The notes beneath the pieces were generated by a model. The model was not told the DNA's origin, did no database searches, and worked only from the letters and a program-made list of their open reading frames with translations. Positions 56,021 through 64,000 of a stretch of DNA of 64,000 nt are shown here, in pieces. This stretch comes from Rhodococcus sp. UNC23MFCrub1.1 (GTDB taxonomy: Bacteria > Actinomycetota > Actinomycetes > Mycobacteriales > Mycobacteriaceae): contig NZ_JMLQ01000008.1 of NCBI RefSeq assembly GCF_000686025.1, positions 62,001 to 126,000 of the forward strand. Direction: 5' to 3'. Both the position numbers and the translations under genes were made by a program. Position 1 is the stretch's first letter, and each line of letters opens with the position of its first letter.

Positions 56021-57700
56021 TCACGGGCGCGGTGCCACGTCCGCCCACCGCTCCGGTTCCGCCAGCATGGCGCCGTCCGCGGTGCGCCAGCAGGCGGACA
56101 GGAGGTCGTACCCGGCCGCGTCGACTCGCAGGTGCGACTCCCACCTCGCCGACGTCCACTCCCGGTCGTCGCTGACGGCGTGCTCGGCGGCGAAGGCGGC
56201 CCCGACGAGCTCGAACTGCACGTCTCGCCGCGCGGTCATGGCGTCCGGATGGGTGGGTGTCACGGTGCGCAGCAGATCCGCCGTCCGGCGACAGGCGTCG
56301 AGAACGCGCCCGTCGCACCACAGCAGGCACCGCCGATGAGCGTGACGAGCGACCACCCACATCGACGCCAGCGCGCACAGCACACCGATGCTCGTCTCGA
56401 CGAGACGTTCGGTCGCGAGCGGCCACGCCTGCGCACCCGGATGGGACGCGCCGCCGATGAGCAGCGCCAGGGGCGTGATGAACATGACGGCGATGCCGTA
56501 GTTCCGAGCGATGACCAGTTCGATGAGGAACTGCAGTGCCATCAGCAGCAGGACCAGCACGAACCCGCTCGGTGACAGTGAGAAGACGACGGCGAAGAGC
56601 ACCACTCCGACGGCCGTGCCCACCAGGCGGTGCAGGGCGCGGACGGTACCTCGTGGTCGGTCGAGGCCCTGTTGCAGCACGAGGACCGCGCCGATGACAG
56701 CCCAGTCGGGCCGCCCGAGCCCGGCGACGACGGCGATCGCGCCCGAGGCCGCGGATGCGCAGAAGACGCGGAGCGCCGTGGTGGTGGCGTGGGAATCGAC
56801 GTGCAGGGCCCGGACCAGCCGGAACTTGATCGTCGGGCGCGACATCGGGACGGAGGGCGTGTGATCCGGAGTGACGTGCACGGTGTCCGACGCGTGCTCG
56901 GGATCGAGCGGTGCGTCGCCGATGATGCGCGCGAAGTCGAGGTGGACCCTCCGCAGTCGCAGGACCAGCGGATCGTCGATCCGGCGAGCCGGTATCCCGG
57001 CGTCGTGCAGCGCGGCCCAGGCGCGATCGACCGCGACGGCGGCGCGGTGCCGGGCACCGACCGCGGGATCGCCCGCGGTGCGCGCCTCACCGAAGTCGGT
57101 CACGCTCCGCTCGGCGGCCGCCACGGCGTCGCGTTCCGGTTTCGACGCGTCGCGCAGTGCCGGTGCCATCGACACGACCAGGGCCCACAGCGCTCCGAGC
57201 GCGACGCAGGCGGAGTTGACCCACGCCGTCACCCCGCTCTGCGGGACGATGGTGGCGATCGCGCAGGTCAGGACGAAGAAGAAGGCACCGGGTGGTCCGA
57301 GACGGAGCGCATCCACCACGAAGGTCGCGACGGTGCCCAGGACGGTGAGCACCACGACGACGAGGACGGCGCCCACCACGGAGTTCCGCGGGTCGCCGTA
57401 CTGGCCCACGAGGCCGCCGACGGTGGCGGACAGCACGAGCGCGAGACCGGCCCACAGGACGACCGACCAGCGGGACCGGAACGGCCGGCCCTCGCCGTAG
57501 ACGACGGCGAACCCGCCTGCCGCGGTCAGCAGGGCCTCGGTGGGAAAACCGAGCGCGAGCAGCGCGAGTGCCGGAACACCGAACGCGAGCGCGGCGCGGA
57601 GGCCGCCGGGCCAGCGCGGCCCCACCGACGGCACCGCGACGAAGAGTCGTCGGCGCCGAGGACGAGGCGGTAGAGCGGACGGGTCCGGGGCTGTCACCAC
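56021..57700 (-). CDS. FUSC-family membrane protein
   Basis: 559 residues from GTG 57700 (or 57697). Two blocks of membrane helices (about 30-190 and 350-490) are separated and followed by soluble helical parts, the layout of FUSC/aromatic-acid-exporter-like proteins. Notable pieces are [24 protein letters not shown] and [37 protein letters not shown]. The substrate is unknown; relatives export aromatic acids or toxic metabolites. It is divergent from ask and upstream of the leuA leader, whose promoter would lie at its 3' end. Confidence 0.85.
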   Translation of the reverse strand: MVTAPDPSALPPRPRRRRLFVAVPSVGPRWPGGLRAALAFGVPALALLALGFPTEALLTAAGGFAVVYGEGRPFRSRWSVVLWAGLALVLSATVGGLVGQYGDPRNSVVGAVLVVVVLTVLGTVATFVVDALRLGPPGAFFFVLTCAIATIVPQSGVTAWVNSACVALGALWALVVSMAPALRDASKPERDAVAAAERSVTDFGEARTAGDPAVGARHRAAVAVDRAWAALHDAGIPARRIDDPLVLRLRRVHLDFARIIGDAPLDPEHASDTVHVTPDHTPSVPMSRPTIKFRLVRALHVDSHATTTALRVFCASAASGAIAVVAGLGRPDWAVIGAVLVLQQGLDRPRGTVRALHRLVGTAVGVVLFAVVFSLSPSGFVLVLLLMALQFLIELVIARNYGIAVMFITPLALLIGGASHPGAQAWPLATERLVETSIGVLCALASMWVVARHAHRRCLLWCDGRVLDACRRTADLLRTVTPTHPDAMTARRDVQFELVGAAFAAEHAVSDDREWTSARWESHLRVDAAGYDLLSACWRTADGAMLAEPERWADVAPRP

Positions 57701-57825
57701 CTGATGGTAGGCACGCGATTCCCCCCGGACCCCCGCAGGTCGGTAGGCTGCTGACCGTTCCGGCGGCACCCGTCGCACCAGTGGATGTCCAGCGGGACGT
57801 TCTCGACTCGGGAGGTAGCACCAGC

Positions 57826-60142
<2,317 letters not shown>

Positions 60143-60143
60143 T

Positions 60144-60206
60144 GCGGGAAGGCTGGAGGCCGGTCGGGTTCGGCGGGAAGGCCGGAGGCCGGTCGGATCA
60201 GGCGGG
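60144..60206. repeat. 29-bp tandem repeat downstream of asd
   Basis: Two units starting at 60144 and 60173, GCGGGAAGGC(T/C)GGAGGCCGGT..., differ at a few positions, and a third begins at 60202. It fills the gap between the asd and DUF4913-like stops. Confidence 0.75.
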
Positions 60207-60209
60207 CGC

Positions 60210-60899
60210 TCAGCTCTCGAGGGCGCGCAGGGTGCGGTGCGTGTCGCGTGACGGCACGTACCCACCCAGGATCGAACTCCAGGTCCACAGGCGTCCGTCG
60301 AGTCGATAGCGCCCGTGGGGGAGACCGGCGTCGAGCGCTGTCGCCTCGCCGCTGACGACGGCCGAGAGCATCACGCTCTCGTCGACGACACCGACCACCA
60401 TCGCATCGACCGTGGACACCGGCTCGTCGGCATCGCGGCCCGACGGGTCGACCAGCGGCTCCATGACCGCCTCGGTGCCCTCGGGAGCGTGGAGGAAGCC
60501 GGAGTCGTGCGAGCACCCGTCGGCCTGACACTGTTCGAATCCGGCGATCACCTCGAGCCGCTCGATCAGTGGCCACAGGTCCTGTGAATGCCAGCGGGAC
60601 AGTCCGCTCTCGCCGCCGTAGGCCTCGCTCCAGGACGCGAACACGGCGGTGAACTCCTCGACCACCGGTCCGTGTCGGTACCAGCAGCGGGGGATGCGCT
60701 CGGTCAACTCGTAGCGGTCACGCAGCCACCACACCCAGTCGGTCACCTCGTCCCACAGGCGGGCGGCGTCGTCGGTGTCGAGATAGCGCCACGTGTAGCG
60801 ACCGCGGGCGCGATCGGGACCGGGTAGAACGCCCGGACGAGGTCGAGCGCCGCGGCCCGAAGGATCACCGTGGTGCGGGAAACCGCCATGGTAAGACAT
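60210..60899 (-). CDS. DUF4913-like protein
   Basis: 229 residues from the ATG at 60899. The central part, WLRDRYELTERIPRCWYRHGPVVEEFTAVFASWSEAYGG and W-H-x6-WPLIERL, resembles the DUF4913 family. From memory those are mostly found in actinobacterial plasmids and integrative elements. The C-terminal 90 residues are unlike anything I recognise. The N-terminal 30 residues are Gly/Pro/Arg-rich and low-complexity. No partner genes of a mobile element lie next to it. Confidence 0.6.
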   Translation of the reverse strand: MSYHGGFPHHGDPSGRGARPRPGVLPGPDRARGRYTWRYLDTDDAARLWDEVTDWVWWLRDRYELTERIPRCWYRHGPVVEEFTAVFASWSEAYGGESGLSRWHSQDLWPLIERLEVIAGFEQCQADGCSHDSGFLHAPEGTEAVMEPLVDPSGRDADEPVSTVDAMVVGVVDESVMLSAVVSGEATALDAGLPHGRYRLDGRLWTWSSILGGYVPSRDTHRTLRALES

Positions 60900-61190
60900 C
60901 GTGTCCTTGCCGGCCGCGCGCCAGGGTGGTGGCGAACAGCCTGCTCGAGAGTGGCCGTGTGGTGCCGGGCGCCCCGGGGCTCGAACGCCTCGCACTTCGA
61001 CGTGAGCGCACGGTGGACGAGGTGACGACACCGCACGTGCGACGAATCGACTTCGACAGTAGGTGCAGGTCAGTCGTGCCGCAAGTAGACCCTGTCCAAC
61101 CGTTGGTCAAAGATGTTGTCGGTGATCGGAATACGAACCCGCCACGGGAACGGCGCCCGATGTGCACTCACTCTCGAACTGATCGAACGA
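60900..61190. other. Gene-free region
   Basis: About 290 bases with no believable gene, upstream of the DUF4913-like gene and downstream of pspC on the same strand. Base composition is less GC-rich near 61090-61140. CTGATCG-AA-CGATCAG (61179-61194), a perfect inverted repeat, overlaps the pspC stop and could be its terminator stem or an operator. Confidence 0.45.
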
Positions 61191-61388
61191 TCAGTAGGAC
61201 GACTTGGGGATCGCGATCCACAGGACCAGGTAGATCACGAACTGCGGTCCCGGAAGGATGCACGAGAGGACGAACAGCAGGCGCACGAGTCCTGCGCTCA
61301 GACCGAAGCGCTCGGCGAGACCGCCGCACACTCCGGCGATGAGCTTGCTCTGACGTGAACGGGTGAGCCTGCGGGCCGGGCTGGTCAT
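61191..61388 (-). CDS. Small PspC-domain membrane protein
   Basis: 65 residues from the ATG at 61388, with AGAGGTCC upstream. It consists of one PspC domain: RQSKLIAGVCGGLAERFGLS, then a hydrophobic helix (about 32-60) with PGPQFVIYLVLWIAIPK. PspC-type proteins sense or stabilise the stressed membrane. Here it is a stand-alone short form, as often seen in actinobacteria. It is divergent from a glycosyltransferase gene. Confidence 0.85.
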   Translation of the reverse strand: MTSPARRLTRSRQSKLIAGVCGGLAERFGLSAGLVRLLFVLSCILPGPQFVIYLVLWIAIPKSSY

Positions 61389-61571
61389 CGTGGGACCTCT
61401 TCTTCGTCGGTGACGTGTCGTCGCGGGTCGGACACCACGGCAACGTGCGGCGCCGGTGCCGGGTTCCCGTGCCGCCGTCGTGCGACGACGGTGAATGCTC
61501 GACGTGAGTGTTCGTGCGACGTTCTCGGCGCGGTCCTCGTCCGTACACGGCTCACCTCGACACTGGGCCGC

Positions 61572-62654
61572 ATGCGCATCGTGCAGGTGGCCAACTTCTA
61601 CGGACCTCGTTCGGGCGGTCTGCGGACGGCCGTGGACCAGCTCGGAGCCGGCTATGTCGCTCGCGGCCACGAGGTGACGGTCATCGTGCCCGGCGACGTC
61701 CACTCCGAGACGATGTCCGCCACCGGGGTGCATCGCATCACCGTCCCGTCCAGCCGGCTCCCGATGACCGGTGGCTACCGGGTGGCGAGGCCGTCCGTGA
61801 CGGCCGACGTCGCGGCGAGTCTGCGACCGGACGTGCTAGAGATCTCGGACCGTCTCACCCTGCGTGGCCTCGGAACGTGGGCGCGCCACAGGGGGATTCG
61901 CAGCGTGATGATCTCCCACGAGAGGCTGGACCGACTTCTCGGACAGGTGTTGCCCGTCCCGGTGGCGCGCGCGGCGGCGGACGTCGCCAACAGGCGGTCC
62001 GTCCTCGGTCACGACGCGGTGGTGTGCACCACCGCGTTCGCGCAGGAGGAGTTCGACCGGATCGGCGCAGACGCGCACCGCATCGCACTCGGGGTGGACC
62101 TCGAGTTGTTCCACCCGTCGCGTCGCCATCGCAACGAGGGACGGATGATCCGGCTCGTGCACTGTGGACGGCTGTCGGTGGAGAAGCACGCCGAGCGGAG
62201 CGTCGACGCCCTGGCACACCTGCGCCGCGAGGGCATCGACGCACGCCTGGTGGTGGTGGGCGACGGTCCGCGGCGGTCCGCGCTCGAGCGGCGCGCCGAG
62301 GGTCTGCCCGTGCACTTCGCCGGGTTCGTCTCAGACCGCGAGCGCGTCGCACGGTTGCTCGCCGAGGCGGACGTGGCGGTCGCTCCCGGACCGCACGAGA
62401 CGTTCGGGCTGGCGGCGCTGGAGGCACTGGCGTCGGGCACACCCGCGGTGGTCTCGGGAACGTCCGCGCTGGCCGAGATCGTCACCCCGGACTGCGGCGC
62501 AGCAGTGGCCAATCGCTCTCGCGACTTCGCCGAGGGCATCGCCGCGACCCTGGCGCTCCCCTCGGGCGGACGGCCGACGGCCAGGGCGAGGGCGGAGCAG
62601 TACGGCTGGCCGACGGCGGTGGAATCGATGCTCGAGGTCCTGTCCGGGCGGTGA
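61572..62654 (+). CDS. GT4-family glycosyltransferase
   Basis: 360 residues from the ATG at 61572. A GT-B enzyme: N-terminal domain MRIVQVANFYGPRSGGLRTA, and C-terminal domain with LVHCGRLSVEKHAERSVDAL, VVVGDGPRRSALE and the nucleotide-sugar motif APGPHETFGLAALEALASGTP (E-x7-E). It probably transfers mannose or another sugar to a lipid or secondary metabolite; the mycobacterial PimB/MgtA proteins are relatives. Acceptor and donor cannot be assigned. It stands alone. Confidence 0.87.
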   Translation: MRIVQVANFYGPRSGGLRTAVDQLGAGYVARGHEVTVIVPGDVHSETMSATGVHRITVPSSRLPMTGGYRVARPSVTADVAASLRPDVLEISDRLTLRGLGTWARHRGIRSVMISHERLDRLLGQVLPVPVARAAADVANRRSVLGHDAVVCTTAFAQEEFDRIGADAHRIALGVDLELFHPSRRHRNEGRMIRLVHCGRLSVEKHAERSVDALAHLRREGIDARLVVVGDGPRRSALERRAEGLPVHFAGFVSDRERVARLLAEADVAVAPGPHETFGLAALEALASGTPAVVSGTSALAEIVTPDCGAAVANRSRDFAEGIAATLALPSGGRPTARARAEQYGWPTAVESMLEVLSGR

Positions 62655-62686
62655 CGGTCGGCCCGCCCTGAACTCCGGCGAACTCA

Positions 62687-62714
62687 CTTACATTCAGTCT
62701 GGACTGTTTGTAAG
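62687..62714. promoter_or_regulatory. Operator of the TetR/monooxygenase operon
   Basis: CTTACATTCAGTC-TG-GACTGTTTGTAAG is an inverted repeat with 13-bp arms and two mismatches, nine bases before the tetR start. Its size and position fit TetR-family autorepression. Confidence 0.65.
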
Positions 62715-62723
62715 AAAGCCGAT

Positions 62724-63335
62724 ATGGTCGCAGATGTGACCGAGACCACCGCCGTGACCGAGCCGGCTGCCCAGCCCGCCCGCCGGACGCAGGCGGAGCG
62801 CACCGCCGGCACGCGGGCCAAGCTTCTCGACGCCGCCATCGACACGTTGGTGGACGTCGGGTACTCCCGCGCGAGCACCCAGGAGATCGCACGTCGGGCC
62901 GGTGTGTCCCGCGGTGCTCAGCTCCACCACTTCCCGACGAAGGAAGCGCTCGTCGTGGCGGCCGTCGAGCGGCTCGTCGAGCGACGCCTCGACGAGCTGA
63001 TCGGGGTCCACCGCGGTGGGCCCGTCGGCCCGGCGCTCCTGCTCGACGCCTTCTCCGGCCCGTTGTTCCACGCGGCGCTCGAACTGTGGGTCGCCGCCCG
63101 CACGGATGCGGCACTGCACGCCGCGGTGGAACCACTCGAGCGTCGAGTGACCGAGGTGTTGCAGGAAGGCGGCCGAGAGCTCTACGGGGACAGCATGTCT
63201 CCCGCTGCCTTCGACCTGAGTATCGAACTCGCACGAGGGATGGCCGTGTCGGCCATCTTCCGAACCCCCGAGGAGGAACACGCGATGCGTGCACGATTGT
63301 TGCCGGAGTGGGAGCGGGCGGTGACGGAGCTGTGA
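62724..63335 (+). CDS. TetR-family regulator of a flavin monooxygenase
   Basis: 203 residues from the ATG at 62724. The helix-turn-helix is STQEIARRAGVSRGAQLHHFPTKEAL (about 52-77). The C-terminal ligand domain is helical. The gene overlaps the monooxygenase start (GTGA), so the regulator and enzyme are coupled. A near-perfect 28-bp operator lies directly upstream, so it probably represses the operon until a ketone- or steroid-like ligand is present; that ligand is a guess from the enzyme. Confidence 0.88.
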   Translation: MVADVTETTAVTEPAAQPARRTQAERTAGTRAKLLDAAIDTLVDVGYSRASTQEIARRAGVSRGAQLHHFPTKEALVVAAVERLVERRLDELIGVHRGGPVGPALLLDAFSGPLFHAALELWVAARTDAALHAAVEPLERRVTEVLQEGGRELYGDSMSPAAFDLSIELARGMAVSAIFRTPEEEHAMRARLLPEWERAVTEL

Positions 63336-64000
63336 CGACCACACTGCCCGCGCACGTCGATGTTCTCGTCGTCGGATCGGGATTCGCCGGTATGGGTGTG
63401 ACGGCGCGGGTGCTCCGCGAGGACCCGTCCGCCGACGTGCTCGTGATCGAGCGTGCCGACGACGTCGGTGGGACCTGGCGCGACAACACGTATCCCGGTG
63501 TCGCGTGCGATGTTCCGACGTCGCTGTACTCGTTCTCCTTCGCCCCGCACTCCGACTGGAGCCACACCTTCGCTCGTGGACCGGAGATCCATCGGTACCT
63601 GCGCGGGGTGGCCGACGACTTCGGGATCCGAGACCGTCTCGTCACGGGTTGCGCGCTGCTCGGGGCGCAGTGGGACGAGGAACGCTGCGTCTGGGACGTC
63701 ACCACGGAGAAGGGTGATCTGACCTGCCGAGTGTTGGTCGCGGCCACGGGAACGCTCTCGACGCCGAAGCTGCCCGCTGTGCCGGGCCTCGACACATTCG
63801 CCGGCCACACCTTCCACTCCGCGACGTGGGACCACGACTACGACCTGCGCGGCAAGCGTGTCGCCGTCGTGGGCACCGGTGCGTCGGCCATCCAGTTCGT
63901 TCCCGAGATCGCCCCGGTCACGTCGCAACTGCACGTCTTCCAGCGCACCCCGGCGTGGGTGATCCCGCGCATGGACCGCACGCGCGGTCCGATCGAGCGA
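63332..64000 (+). CDS. Baeyer-Villiger-type flavin monooxygenase, 3' end beyond the window
   Basis: 223 codons are visible from GTG 63332. The first Rossmann loop is VVGSGFAGMGV (FAD) and the second is VAVVGTGASAIQ (NADPH). Between them lies FAGHTFHSATWD, matching the Baeyer-Villiger fingerprint FxGxxxHxxxW(P/D). GGTWRDNTYPGVACDVPTSLYSFSF is typical of the class. It would insert oxygen next to a ketone or oxidise heteroatoms, using NADPH and O2. TetR control from the same operon suggests induction by substrate. The rest of the gene is outside the window. Confidence 0.88.
   Translation, partial: MTTTLPAHVDVLVVGSGFAGMGVTARVLREDPSADVLVIERADDVGGTWRDNTYPGVACDVPTSLYSFSFAPHSDWSHTFARGPEIHRYLRGVADDFGIRDRLVTGCALLGAQWDEERCVWDVTTEKGDLTCRVLVAATGTLSTPKLPAVPGLDTFAGHTFHSATWDHDYDLRGKRVAVVGTGASAIQFVPEIAPVTSQLHVFQRTPAWVIPRMDRTRGPIER

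Overview
The window is high-GC DNA from a mycolic-acid actinomycete, most likely Rhodococcus or a close relative. Three things point this way. Starts are often GTG and genes are tightly coupled. There is a cyclopropane-synthase-like methyltransferase paired with an FAD oxidase (10-methyl fatty acids), together with MurT/GatD, a DesA3-like desaturase and MMPL. From memory, the core order also follows the Mycobacterium tuberculosis Rv3754-Rv3752c and Rv3722c-Rv3708c neighbourhoods: tyrA, tadA-associated gene, tadA, tRNA-Ser; then aspC, ffs, dnaX, oxidase/methyltransferase/SRPBCC, ybaB, recR, gatD/murT, leuA, ask, asd. Several accessory blocks interrupt that backbone.

Layout. 1-1.6 kb: cytosine-5 DNA methyltransferase followed by a gene cut by the window edge, probably its restriction enzyme. 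1.8-6.9 kb: glycolipid-binding-like protein, tyrA, tadA pair, CsbD stress protein behind a SigF/SigB-type promoter, tRNA-Ser(CGA), aldo/keto reductase, YceI. 6.8-10 kb: two membrane di-iron lipid enzymes, a 45-codon reading frame and a membrane-anchored ABM protein. 10-16.8 kb: TetR, MMPL exporter and a heterodimeric ABC exporter. 16.8-20.7 kb: tgt, a queuosine-precursor transporter, an RDD protein and gluQ, consistent with queuosine salvage and glutamylation. 20.7-25.9 kb: LysR and an MHS transporter, an alpha/beta hydrolase, a DUF2797 protein and small genes. 25.9-31.5 kb: tRNA-Ser(GGA), SRP RNA, aspC, a DUF559 protein, an HhH glycosylase-like protein and dnaX.

31.6-41.5 kb is a lipid block: fadA-fadB, a secreted lipase-like hydrolase, an acyl-CoA synthetase, the methyltransferase/oxidase pair and an SRPBCC protein. 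41.6-42.6 kb: ybaB-recR. 42.6-49.1 kb is a citrate-type uptake block: CitB/CitA two-component system, TctC-like binding lipoprotein, CitMHS transporter, universal stress protein and AbrB-family membrane protein. 49.1-60.1 kb: gatD-murT, a siderophore-binding lipoprotein, EamA/LysR, leuA with a probable leucine attenuator, a FUSC protein, ask and asd. 60.2-64 kb: a DUF4913-like protein, PspC, a GT4 glycosyltransferase, and TetR with a Baeyer-Villiger monooxygenase that runs off the right edge.

The most notable signals are these. A perfect 27-bp tandem repeat lies in the ATP-binding N-box of the citrate sensor kinase. A leuA leader carries three consecutive Leu codons and a terminator hairpin. 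Three tRNA-queuosine genes are clustered. The ABC exporter has all its atypical residues on one nucleotide site. A duplicated motif lies upstream of the DUF559 gene. I saw no CRISPR array, insertion sequence or complete prophage.
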